A DNA stretch of 64,000 bases from Peronospora farinosa. Lineage: Eukaryota; Oomycota; Peronosporomycetes; Peronosporales; Peronosporaceae. Numbering within the stretch: position 1 is the first letter of the stretch; every line of letters starts with the position of its first letter. The notes below the pieces were generated by a model. The model worked only from the letters and a program-made list of their open reading frames with translations, searched no databases and was not told where the DNA came from. This document shows positions 53,640-63,707 of the stretch, piece by piece. The DNA lies in NCBI GenBank assembly GCA_947646735.1, contig CANTFK010000961.1, positions 124,001 through 188,000 of the forward strand, written 5' to 3'. The translations under genes were made by a program, and so were the position numbers.

Positions 53640-54560
53640 TCGGACGTGCAGTAAAATGTCCGGAGACTACGAGATAAGTGAAGAAGGCTTACTAGTTTAT
53701 TGCATCGTCCAGATAATCGAGGGAAGTGAATGCCAGATTGGTGATACCCGAGAGTCCTCAGGCCGACATCCTGCATCCCTCCCATACAAGTCTGAAGGGC
53801 GGTCATAAATGGATCGGACGTTTCTACCATAGAATCCGACGATACTGTCATTGGAGAGGTTTGTTTCGGAGTGTTCAGAGATATGTGGGACTTTGTATGG
53901 ATTGTAAGACTGTAAAAGGGAGGCCACCTTACAAGGGAAGACTCCAATCATGTCGAAGCGACAAACCCCTTCCAAATTATCGAGATGGACCATATACCCT
54001 TTCTTTCCAAGTAGTACAAAGGACATACGGAACTATTGATCTGGGTCGACCTGTTCACCGACTATGTGATGACCAAAGCTAGTGCTTCACGGACGGCCCA
54101 GAAAGTAGCTAAGAAATATGAAGAATGTGTATTCCGCCGTTTTAGAGCCAGTGAGGTGAACCGTTGCAATCCGGAACCGGGGTTTATGTCAGACTTTTTC
54201 CGAGCGTATAGCCTTAAGGTAGGTCAACATCAGCAAGCGATCATGGCCTACCTACCCCAAGTGAACGGTAGTGCGAAGAGAATAGTCCAGTATGTGTCCG
54301 ACGTAAGCAAGCGAGACTGGTATCAGAATGCTGAACGCTTGACGTTTGCGCTAAATACGGCACAAGACAGAGTACTCGAGGAAACACCGTTCTATTTGTT
54401 CCATGGTTGGGACGCTAGGGACACCCTTGAAACCATGTTACCAGTGGTGAATACTCGACGTCGAGCATCAGGACCTCGGAGATGGAGATATCGGATTCAG
54501 AGTCACTATCAGCGAGCAAGAGACCAAGTCAACGAGAACTTGCGGGCAGCTAGTTAGGTT
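53640..54560 (+). pseudogene. integrase remnant
   Basis: Two frames: first the zinc-binding HHCC module with LKGGHKWIGRFYHRIRRYC and CMDC, then the catalytic core from WVDLFTDYVM (first Asp present) through FMSDFFRAY and ALNTAQDRVLEETPFYLFHG. The second and third catalytic acids are changed. Confidence 0.8.
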
Positions 54561-55070
54561 CTGGTGCAAGCATAATGAAGGGGTGGTCGACCACGAAATT
54601 CAGCCAGGGGACCGGGTATGGCTATACTTAGACCGAGTGAAAAAGAGGTACGCCAAAAAACTGGCCCACCTCTGACACGGACCTTTTCGAGTTCTAAATT
54701 TGGTCGGAGGCCATGCGGCACATCTAGAACTACGAGTCACGGAATACAGACTAATCTTAATCGTGCACATCTCCAAGCTCAAGCCAGTCAAAAAGTTCCC
54801 CGATCGACTTAGCAGCGAGCGAAAGATAGACAGGGCAGACCGGGTCGACTTTGACAAATGAATATATCAGAAGATAACTGAGTGCGGGATCTATAGGAAG
54901 GAGAGTACGAAGTCGAAAACGCTTGGAAAGTCGCACAGGTAAGAAGACCTGGTATAGACGGCAACAACGAGAATTTCTCGCGCGTTGCAAGAAACATGCT
55001 GACTTCTCGTGGAGGGACGATGTGGACTTAATTTGTGGAGCCTTACTCCGAGATTTTAAGCTTTAGAAGA

Positions 55071-55690
55071 CGAGCCATAACCGTTTTGAAATGATGAAAA
55101 GTAAAGAAAATTAGCGATGTGTATCGGAACTCTTAATAAGTAGACCATAATCTACCATTGAAATCAGGTCCCTCAGCGGAAGACCCGGTACCTTACCTGT
55201 ATATCTTGATCACTCATCTGTAGACCAGGTCCCTCGTATGTGGACCTTGACCACTTAAGAACGAAGCCTGATTTACAGAAGAACAACGAATGAAGAATGA
55301 ACATGATTACCTAAACTGGAAAGAAGTATGAAGAAAGAGATGGAAAATGGATGAATCTTTACAACCGAAGTCGAAAAGAACAAATGCTCGTGTTCAAATG
55401 GGAGACCTAAAAGACGGACTTAACTTCCTCTTGATGCGAGGGACCAAGGTCCCAGGATGAGGCACAGATTCCAGCCGATATTGTAAGCCACAGCCTCGCG
55501 GAGTCCGACACTTGATCGGCTTCCAGTAAGCTGGCTGGGTCTGATTGCTCCTCACGAACGATTTTGAGCACAACACGCAGAGAGAAAGAGAAAGGTGCCT
55601 GAAGAATGGGTCCAAAAGCATGTCAAGGTCACATCAATCGTCGCTCGTTCCTTCGTAGATTAAGTCGATTATGGTGAAGTGATAAAAATA
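55071..55690. other. non-coding tail of the degenerate element and unassigned sequence
   Basis: GTAGACC-type repeat relics at about 55140-55260, then 430 bases in which no coding or repeat structure was recognised. Confidence 0.4.
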
Positions 55691-56108
55691 TTGCATGATA
55701 AGATCCCACACCACTCACTGGGCCGGACTACCGACTGTTGTAGGGGGTATACCGATGCCGCGTATGGACCCTCTTTCACCTTGTGTACCCATCGGCTGGA
55801 GGGTTGCACTCTTCAGAAGACTTGGTGAGGATGTCGACGTCTGCCTTGAGAGAGATAGACATGGGGGGCCTCTAGTGGATATGCCTCTCTCGGTCGGCCG
55901 GTAGGCGGCCACTCGATCGACCTTATCAAGAGTGTGATTAGAACCAAATTCTTCCGGGAGCTTGTCGTCCCTTGCCTTTTCCTTGTTGTTCTCAGGGGTA
56001 TGAACCACCTGACCCTTACTTTGCTCCCGGACCGTGAGGTGAGGGAGTCCGCTTCCGATAGCGGGTCTTGGGGGGTGCTGCTACTCGAACGAGCTCACAG
56101 GCCAAATA
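55690..56108 (-). mobile_element. LTR fragment in inverted orientation
   Basis: Reverse complement of about 49905-50320, highly similar: shared gagagaggcatatccactag, gacgtcgacatcctcaccaa and ccgctatcggaagcggactc blocks. The end corresponding to the LTR terminus has diverged (cacttcaccata). No primer-binding site or coding part follows. Confidence 0.8.
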
Positions 56109-56400
56109 TGTGGTAAAGTCGATTAGGAATTTTGGCTAAGTCCATGTATGAATTTTATCGATAAATCCGGAGCCGAATTATCGGGACCTTTCTCGCCAAC
56201 GGTTGGATCCCTTTCCCATAATGGCTGGATTCCTTTCCTATAACAGTTGGACCCCTTTCCCATAACGGTTGGATCCCTTTCTCATAACGGTTGGATCCCT
56301 GTCCCGCTTACGGTTGGACCCCTTTCCCATAACGGTTGGATCCCTTTCCCATAACGGTTGGACCCCTTTCCCATAACGGTTGGACCCCTGTCCACCACTA
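56109..56400 (+). mobile_element. short LTR-like piece filled by a minisatellite
   Basis: Begins TGTGGTAAAGTCGATTAGGA, like the start of the LTR at 56428 (TGTGGTGGAGTCGATCG), and ends gtccaccacta. Between them is a 22-base repeat array. A reduced LTR is one reading; the right end is not exact. Confidence 0.4.
56198..56392. repeat. 22-base minisatellite
   Basis: About nine imperfect units of cggttggatccctttcccat followed by aa. Variants carry ggacccc for ggatccc. Confidence 0.9.
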
Positions 56401-56422
56401 AGTCACTTACTAAAGTGACTTA
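56399..56422. repeat. perfect 10-base inverted repeat
   Basis: taagtcactt, loop acta, aagtgactta. It lies five bases left of the LTR start at 56428. Confidence 0.9.
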
Positions 56423-56427
56423 TTGGG

Positions 56428-57936
56428 TGTGGTGGAGTCGATCGTAATTCATGGATGATCGAATGGAAGTACCGTTGATCGTAGCATGGATCATATTTCC
56501 ATGTTATATTGGATTATCATGGAATAGATCACCGCTTGGATATACTTGGTTCCAGTATCGGTTGATCCAACTGGATGTATTAAAATTGTACGGACTTTAC
56601 TTGAATGTGGAATAGTGGAATTTCTCAAAGTGTGGATTGCGGCCTCAATAAATTGTAATGGACAAATCATGATCCGAGATACATATCGTATCGCTATGGA
56701 GTTTGGATAGCACCGCGATCCAAGTCTGAATCGCACTGCAATCTTAGTATTCAGGTGGATCCGCGATCCGTGATTCTGTTATTTCACTGTGGAGGAGCGA
56801 GTAAACAATTTTCATAAATTGTAGATTGAGATCCAAGTTATGTGGATCACACATCAAGGATCGATCCCGAAACATTGTGCAGAAAACGCGATCCAACTTG
56901 GAAAACGCGATCCGACTCAGAACCGCGATCCGACTCAGAACCGCGATCCGACTCAGAACCGCGATCCAACTTAAAATCGCGATCCGACTCAGAACCGCGA
57001 TCCAAAGCTGAGCGCGATCCAACTTAAAATCGCGATCCGACTCAGAACCGCGATCCAAGGTAAACCGCGATCCAAGGTAGACCGCAATCCGATCAGAATC
57101 GCGATCCGAATCAGGACCGCGATCCAACATAGGTCCGCGATCCGACCTAGATCGCGATCCAACTCACAAGGATTACGCATTATGGATCGAACACGATCCT
57201 GAGCTGATACGCGATCTGATTCGGATCGCGATCCAAGGATAAGGCAAGATCGCCGATGGATCGGGATGGCAAAGGCATTTGGGGTGGACCACATATCGAG
57301 ATCTGATTTTTTCTCTGAAAGGGTGACACGTGGTGATAGATCCTGGACTACAGATAGGCAGAATTGTAGGTTTCGAGTTTTGATTGGTTAACACTAAACA
57401 GAGCTCAATTTTACTTCTAATACACGTGTCGACTTCTCTTCCGGGCTGGATTCTTTGGCCACCCGACGTCTCGAGGAAGCCTACACACTACGCAAGTCAT
57501 ATCCCTGGATTGTTTGGCCAGGGATTGCAAGAACTCTCAACACAACTCAACTGCGATCGGACGCAGATAAAACACGTAGGGAAAGGCGAAGCAAGTGCAG
57601 GACGGATCAAGTGGTCAGAAGGTTCTGCTCAAGTGGTCAGAAGATTCAAGCTTCGTTTTATTGGATAACCGTGATCGATTGGGAAGATCACACCAAGTAC
57701 TCGGTTTATCTTGTGAAGATTTCCACAAGATAACCAAACCTCCTATCCCTAACCCAATTAGGATCAACATCGACTCAAGTCCACCGAGAAGAGAGCAACC
57801 CGCCCTACCGACGGGTACACAAGGTGAGGAAGGCTTTATACACGGAAGCGGGGTACCCCCTCCGTTAGTCGGTCGTCCGGGCGCCAGTGGAGAGTTGGAA
57901 TCGCATCAGCAATTTTGCGAATCCCACTCCACCACA
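56428..57936 (+). repeat. 5' LTR, 1509 bases
   Basis: Starts TGTGGTGGAGT and ends ACTCCACCACA, an 11-base terminal inverted repeat. It holds an 18-base minisatellite and shares its right 650 bases with the solo LTR at 47731-49005. Confidence 0.85.
56886..57162. repeat. 18-base GCGATCC minisatellite in the 5' LTR
   Basis: Fourteen or so units around cgcgatccgactcagaac. Several adjacent units (56906, 56924, 56942) are exactly 18 bases apart; others vary in length (caacttaaaat, caaggtaaac). Confidence 0.9.
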
Positions 57937-60215
57937 ATGGTGCGCGTGCCCGGATCTTCTGGTGACTCGGGATTTCACCGTGAGTCCCTGAGAGAAGATG
58001 TAAAGGTCAAAATTGAACCTGGGATTGAAGCGTCAGCGGCAAAGGGATCACCGCAGACGTGTGAAGAAAAAAGATCCCCGGATCATCAGCGTTTTGGGAG
58101 GGCCGCAGATGAAAAGAAAACCAAAGAGGAAGATCAAGAGATTGATCTGGCAGAAAAACCTCTACCCCCTCCCCAGGTCCTTTCGAGGACCCCTGCGGAT
58201 CGCGTTTTGTAACCGAAAAATCCTTCGGTTAAAACCGAAGGAAACTTATCCAAAACCACTCCGAATTCGAAGAAGAAGAAGAATTCGAAGCCATCTCGAG
58301 TGAAGATGAAGGCGCCTGAATCGGATCATGATGATACCGACATGAAGCCAGCGCAGGAGGATGATAAGACGGAAGGGTGGAAACTGGATCAGTTGGAATG
58401 GTGTTATCATTAGAAGGAGCTTAAAGATTTGTTGTCAAGCGATCCAGTTTTAAAGATTTTGAAACCGAAGTTGATTGGATCGCTACGAAGACCAATTTCA
58501 GCTCCCATTCCGACACCGAACCAGCTGGAAGCGATCCGTCGGCTTATGGAGTTGCTCCAGAACGCTGGATTCACCGCTGGAGCTTTTGACGCGCAGGTGC
58601 TGTTGGAATGCGATCATGATCGGGTGATCCAAGCAGGGCGATCTCTGTTTTCGAAGCTAGTTCCTCTAATTGGAGAGCGCGATCCGGTGGATCAGACGAT
58701 CCAGCCGATCGTAGATATTCCAAAAGGTTATCATACTGGATCGTCACAATATATGTCAGCGGAATCTGAAGGGGAGTCGGACGACTCGATTAATATGCAG
58801 CGAATGTCACTTGGACCGGCTGGTGCAGCACACATTCGTGAACGACTTGTACCGACCAAGGCCGAAGTACAGCGCCAACGACATCCGCAGCTGAAGATAC
58901 GAATGTGACTGGATCAGGGCAGCTGCAGTCCTACTTTGAAGCTGCCATGAGAAAGTACGAGCAGGATCAAGCTCGCATGATCGCCAGTCGATCCGCGATC
59001 CCTACAAACACCCCAAAAGTTTGCATTTCGGATGTGGATATGGAATCGGCCGGATCGCGTCAATCGCGATCTAATAATTACGATCCAGACGATTTGGGTC
59101 TGGAGGATCTAAGACGGCCACAAGTCGCAAGTGCAGGCGCTGTACCCAATGGTGGACTTGTCACCCAGCGAATTCGAATGTCTGCGATCGCAGACCTGAA
59201 ATAATTCACAGGACGGGACAAGGACGAAGATCGGGCGAGAAGCTGGGTCAACAAGGCCAAGTCTGCATTCTTACGCGATCAAGCCCCGGACGATGAAAAA
59301 TGTCTAGTATTTGGTGACTTACTCACGGGGCCGGCGCGAAATTGGTACATCCAGCTTAGCCGATCTACCCGGAATTCATGGAAGTCGTTGCTGGAAACCT
59401 TCATAATCCAATATTGTGGATATGGTATGTCTGTCGGGAGACAATATTACCATGCGAAGAAGCGATCTGATGAAACTTCATTGGAATATTTGTATCGGCT
59501 GAATGTAGCCGCGATCCGAGCAAAAATCCCCATTCGGGAAGGATCGCCTTCAATTCGCCGAGAACATGTGGAACATTTCATTGGTACGCTCGACGATAGC
59601 GATCTGGCTAAGCAATTGACGTTGTTACGCCTTGGAGATGCCGACGATATGGAAGAGACTCTTCGAACATATCAACGCATGGAAGGGAGACAGTATCCGA
59701 GTGCAATGGGGTCAAGCAAATTTCGTCAGCGATCTGCGTCGGCCTCCAATCCGACACCCTCGAAACCAATTCGGGCCGTGAGAGAAATTCGCCTGGAAGG
59801 CAGTAGCAGCGAGTCAGACTCGGACCTTAGTGGATCAGACGCCGATACAGATCGACGCAACCTTTGTGTGGCTACAGTACCGGATCACGTGAAGAAATTT
59901 AATGATCAACGTGCTGCATTGGACCATTTGGATCAAGATCGCAGTCCAGATCGCATGGGGTCTCAGAAGGCTTGTACCCATTGTGGATCAAAGAAACATG
60001 ATGATCGTGGATGTTGGAAGAGGCTAATGTGTCAGAAGTGTGGTCGCAAGGGACACCCTTCGGATAAGTGTTTTTACACCTGTGCTGCCTGCGGAGATAT
60101 CCATGAGCATGGAAAATGTCGAATGGAAGAATTCTACAACATGATACGCAAGTGGTATGTCCCAACCAAGCATGCTGGAATGCTTCCGCCGAAGGCAGAA
60201 GAAATGTTAAACTAG
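57937..60215 (+). pseudogene. gag polyprotein with two premature stops
   Basis: Starts at the ATG overlapping the primer-binding site (MVRVPGSSGDSGF) and ends in a nucleocapsid domain with CTHCGSKKH, CQKCGRKGH and CAACGDIHEHGKC zinc clusters (about 59968-60120). The capsid part has GRDKDEDRARSWVNKAKSAF and GPARNWYIQLSRS. Compared with the degenerate element, CAG at 50803 is TAG here (58411) and GAA at 51791 is TAA here (59202); both are single-base nonsense changes. Frame changes lie near 58210 and 58900. It would package element RNA if intact. Confidence 0.8.
57938..57952 (+). other. tRNA primer-binding site
   Basis: tggtgcgcgtgcccg, one base after the LTR end. Predicted primer tRNA ends cgggcacgcgcacca, that is a 3' acceptor strand cacgcgc plus A and CCA. 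The tRNA identity was not resolved. The first ATG of gag (57937) overlaps this site. Confidence 0.75.
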
Positions 60216-60646
60216 GACGCTCGCCAGGTTGGAATCTGGTACGAGCCGAGCGTTCTAGGCTCTGCATTTATGCATTTGTGGAAAGAAGATCGACTGATCA
60301 AGGTGTTAACGCTTGGATCGACCCGATTAATACATGTGAGGATTCAAAAAATTTGCGTTCGATATCAAGTGTCGTAAGAGTTGATGAATATGCCCGATCG
60401 CCTGCTAAAATGGAGCTCGACTTAGCACCAGGTGAATCACGAGGATATTGGAAATATCATACCCCTGGAAAATGGTTCAAGCAAGCCAAGGCAACGGGCA
60501 AAATCAACAATGAAAAGGCGATTATGTTGTTTGATTCTGGAGCCGAAGTCTCGATCGTCGACACCACCTTTGCTCGTAAGGTAGGATGTGTCATTGACGA
60601 GAGCAAAGGCAAGAATGCGTTGGGATTGGTGAGAACACATACATGA
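60116..60646 (+). pseudogene. pol start and aspartic protease N-part
   Basis: Open in the -1 frame relative to gag and overlapping its last 100 bases, the layout used for -1 ribosomal frameshifting, though I saw no classical slippery heptamer. It carries the retroviral-type protease active site LFDSGAEVSI and FARKVGCVIDESK, then shifts frame near 60627; the degenerate element is continuous across this point. Confidence 0.75.
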
Positions 60647-61821
60647 CGGATGGTCGTACAAGAATCAAGATTACGCTGAATGGATCATTAGTCTACTATT
60701 TTGATGCTTGGGTTGGAGATCAAGTAGGTCAAGACGCGATCCTAGGAATGGATTTCATGGTCCCAGCTGGAATACGCTTGAATTTAGCCGATGGAACGCT
60801 TTGTTTACCTGACGAGGTCAGGATCCTTCTGAATGGACGAAGACCCCCTTATCGGGCTACTATACAAGCGATCACAATTCCAGATCAATTTGTGGTGATT
60901 CCCGTGGGTAAATCGACCGAAGTGAAGATCGGAGTTAGTCCTCCTAAGGCCAAGATCTGGGTGAGGCGTGATCCGAAATGGGTGCCCACAGTGACTACGG
61001 GACCTGGTCAGATCAAGTACTTACAACTGACTAATATCGGCGATCAAGAAGTGACTTTAAGTCATGGATCGCCATTAGGTTGGTGGATGGTCGCTGATAT
61101 GATACCTCGGTTCCCAGGATATTTCTCGGTAGGATCGCGTCGGTATAACGAATGGCAGACATTAGCGTTCGAAGCGACAACGGATCGAGAAGAAGAACTA
61201 CTGGAGGAATATACCGGACCGCTAGTGGACCATCCTTCGTACCCTACGCCGAAAAGGATCTTAACACGCTCAAAAGAGGAAGCAGAAAAAAGTACCACGG
61301 AAACAGTGAAACTCGCGTCACGATCAAATGATGAACGCAGTACAATAATTGACGTCGGTGATAAAGTTGTAGAAGACAGGGAGATCAAGGACGAACATCA
61401 ACGATCAGCACGATCGCCGTTTATGATTAATGTGATCAAAGGATCGCCAGAAGTCGATCAAGTAAAGGATGTGCCAGTCAAAGAAGCTCGCACCAACGAG
61501 AACATCGATTCAGAATTTATTGATCACTATATGAATCTTGTCAATCATGATTATGGAGATCGCGATCCGACAATTACAGATCGCGATCCAGCAATCATTG
61601 AAAGTGTTTCTGTGGATCGCGATCCTGCGATTATTGATGGTGTAGATCGCGATCCAGCAATTATGGAAAGTGTTTCTGTGGATCGCGATCCTGCGATTAT
61701 TGAGGATGTAGATCGCGATCCAACAATTATTGACAGTGTTTCTGTGGATCGTGATCTGGCAATTGAAGATATATGTGCGGATCGCGATCTTGCGATAAAG
61801 AATCGCGATCCACAATCCTGA
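60643..61821 (+). CDS. pol: protease C-part and linker with DRDPAI repeats
   Basis: 392 codons, continuing the protease fold (TDGRTRIKITLNGSLVYYF; GQDAILGMDFMVPAGIRL with the flap and the ILG motif) followed by a long charged linker. From about 61555 the linker repeats DRDPAII and SVSVDRDPAI, encoded by gatcgcgatcc units. It ends in TGA (61819) in the same frame as the reverse transcriptase reading frame that starts two codons later. Confidence 0.8.
   Translation: MTDGRTRIKITLNGSLVYYFDAWVGDQVGQDAILGMDFMVPAGIRLNLADGTLCLPDEVRILLNGRRPPYRATIQAITIPDQFVVIPVGKSTEVKIGVSPPKAKIWVRRDPKWVPTVTTGPGQIKYLQLTNIGDQEVTLSHGSPLGWWMVADMIPRFPGYFSVGSRRYNEWQTLAFEATTDREEELLEEYTGPLVDHPSYPTPKRILTRSKEEAEKSTTETVKLASRSNDERSTIIDVGDKVVEDREIKDEHQRSARSPFMINVIKGSPEVDQVKDVPVKEARTNENIDSEFIDHYMNLVNHDYGDRDPTITDRDPAIIESVSVDRDPAIIDGVDRDPAIMESVSVDRDPAIIEDVDRDPTIIDSVSVDRDLAIEDICADRDLAIKNRDPQS
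61555..61812 (+). repeat. coding GATCGCGATC tandem repeat
   Basis: About ten units of variable length (18-66 bases) around gatcgcgatccagcaattat, encoding Asp-Arg-Asp-Pro-Ala-Ile. The gatcgcgatc core is a perfect 10-base palindrome. Confidence 0.9.
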
Positions 61822-61824
61822 AAG

Positions 61825-63705
61825 ATGGAAAATAAGTCCGATGTGGAAAACGAGGGAGAATTTTCGACGAAAAGTGAAGAGGTGAAGCTGGAGAGTCCAA
61901 CATATTATCATGAAAGTGGCGAGTTGTATGCCGAAGACGTAGATCAACACATGGCAGTTTTGCCAGAAATTGGTCCATCTACAGCCGAAGTCACAATTGA
62001 TGATATACAAGTGGGCGATCCGGGAGTTCCCCTAACTGAAGACCAAGAAGGATTACGACAACTGATTTGGAAGAGTCGTCATTTGCTTATCGGCAAAGGA
62101 AATGCCTTACCTCCAGCGGTACGTGGAGCTGTATGTGATATAGATGTTGGTGAAGCACATCCGATCGCACAACGGGTGCGACCAGTCGCGCCTAAATTTC
62201 GTGAGAAGTTAGCTAACCTAATCAAGGGATTATTATCAGCTAAAATCATTCGACCATCGACTTCACCATGGGCCTCGCCAATTGTTGTGATCATTAAGAA
62301 GAACGGTGTCGACATCCGTTTGTGTATCGACTATCGACGGGTGAACCAACTGACGAGACTAATGGTTTATCCCATGCCTTTGATAAGCGAACTGCTACAA
62401 GACATGGACAAGGCGATGTGGTATTGCTCTCTGGATATGGCGAGCGGATTTTGGGTCGTGGAAATGACGGAGCGGGCAAGAATGATTTCGGCTTTTATTA
62501 CACCGTCGGGTTTGTTTGAATGGTTGCGAATGCCGTTTGGTCTGAAAAACGCTCCACAGAGTAAGACCGGCAAGAGTACGACTACGATCGGTGCAGAATC
62601 AACAGATTCGAGATTCCCAAATACTGGATCGCCAAAATTGATTGACGTGTTTTCAGAGGTAGAACCGGATACCAGCCAGAATCCCTCTGTGCTTGGTAGA
62701 AGATCATATATCGATGACATACTGATTCCCGCTACGTCGTGGACCTCCTTATGTGATAAGGTGAAACGATTGCTAGAGGCATGGAATGAATGGAATCTGT
62801 CGATAAGTCTGGCTAAAAGTTTTTGGGGACGACGAAAGGTGGATTATTTGGGACATCAAGTTTCACTCGCTGGAATAGAGGCACATCCAAAAGATCTAGG
62901 ATCACTTGTGAATATCCCATTCCCAAAGACATTACGATCGATGCAATCTTTTCTAGGGAGTTTGAATTACTATAGCCGATTTATCGAGGATTTTGCGATT
63001 TACGCGTCGGTGTTGTACGAATTACGGGAAGCAGATTTCCATGAAATCCGCCGTTTGGATAAGGTGAATACACTGGCTAAAAATGTTGGAGGGAGTAACG
63101 ATGGTGACTGGCAAGAAACGAATCAACCTAATCCAGATCGAGACCCTGATACAGGGGGCGATCCAGATCGAGAAGGTCGGACTAGATGGGAAAAATCGAT
63201 GATCGCGTTCACTATGTTGAAAGCCAAGATCGCAAATACCCCGATTCTCAAGCACTTCGATCCAGATCGACCTCCAGTTATTGTTGTTTACGCAAGTAAA
63301 TGGGCGGTTTCAGCAGCTTTGCTGCAGGAATTTGATGGCATATATTGGCCGGTAACATTTTCAAGTCGGAAGTTGAAGCCGAATGAAATAAATTACGGGA
63401 TGGTCGAGAAAGAAGTTCTGGCACTTCTCCGGATTTTGGATACATGCTATGCTATGCTAGTCTCGCGAGAGATAAAGGTTTTTACACGTTTTTCAACGCT
63501 GGCCTGGCTAGTACAATCCTCCGGTCTTAATGGACGACTAGGAAGATGGGCTGCATTGTTATCGACTTGGACGTTGGAGATTAAGAAATGCGAGAAAGGA
63601 GAGGACGAAATACTTGGAGCTTTGGCGGCAAGTATAACGCCCCGTGAGGAAGTCGATGAGGTACTAATTGCGATCGCCCCCGGAAACAGCCAAGAAGGAC
63701 TATAA
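61825..63705 (+). CDS. pol: reverse transcriptase and degenerate RNase H
   Basis: 626 codons. N-terminal linker, then Ty3/gypsy reverse transcriptase: ASPIVVIIKKNGVDIRLCID, YPMPLISELLQDM, SLDMASGFWVVEM, FGLKNAPQ and the active site SYIDDILIPA with both catalytic Asp. Between GLKNAPQ and YIDD the text is unlike the family, suggesting local frame scrambling. Next come FWGRRKVDYLGHQVS, SFLGSLNYYSRFIEDF and an RNase H fold in which the first catalytic Asp is Tyr489 (YAS for DAS) and the TDH motif reads TRF; the Glu in EKEVLALL remains. This RNase H is predicted inactive. Confidence 0.85.
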   Translation: MENKSDVENEGEFSTKSEEVKLESPTYYHESGELYAEDVDQHMAVLPEIGPSTAEVTIDDIQVGDPGVPLTEDQEGLRQLIWKSRHLLIGKGNALPPAVRGAVCDIDVGEAHPIAQRVRPVAPKFREKLANLIKGLLSAKIIRPSTSPWASPIVVIIKKNGVDIRLCIDYRRVNQLTRLMVYPMPLISELLQDMDKAMWYCSLDMASGFWVVEMTERARMISAFITPSGLFEWLRMPFGLKNAPQSKTGKSTTTIGAESTDSRFPNTGSPKLIDVFSEVEPDTSQNPSVLGRRSYIDDILIPATSWTSLCDKVKRLLEAWNEWNLSISLAKSFWGRRKVDYLGHQVSLAGIEAHPKDLGSLVNIPFPKTLRSMQSFLGSLNYYSRFIEDFAIYASVLYELREADFHEIRRLDKVNTLAKNVGGSNDGDWQETNQPNPDRDPDTGGDPDREGRTRWEKSMIAFTMLKAKIANTPILKHFDPDRPPVIVVYASKWAVSAALLQEFDGIYWPVTFSSRKLKPNEINYGMVEKEVLALLRILDTCYAMLVSREIKVFTRFSTLAWLVQSSGLNGRLGRWAALLSTWTLEIKKCEKGEDEILGALAASITPREEVDEVLIAIAPGNSQEGL

Positions 63706-63707
63706 GT

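Larger units (their letters stand above)
50344..55070 (+). mobile_element. degenerate Ty3/gypsy element lacking RT and RNase H
   Basis: Broken coding pieces in element order: gag (50713-52490, for example DYHQRKLNVFLESDPV and GRDQDKDRARSWVS), a Cys/His zinc-knuckle region (about 52590-52760, CMDC-like clusters and HCGKINH), protease with the active-site LFDTGAEIS (about 53120), then a direct jump to integrase (about 53640-54560) and a tail around 54620-55050 with LKPVKKFPDRL. The region that should encode reverse transcriptase and RNase H is absent between about 53560 and 53640. Integrase is damaged: the zinc module is readable (CMDCKTVKG) but the second Asp reads within NRCNPEPGF and the third acidic residue is Lys in NGSAKRIVQ. 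Many frame changes and stops are present, so it cannot move by itself. Confidence 0.85.

Noticed and set aside
56826..57130. Open frames of Arg-Ile-Ala and Asp-Ser-Glu-Pro-Arg repeats on both strands at the LTR
   Set aside because: Translation of the 18-base minisatellite in the LTR, not genes.
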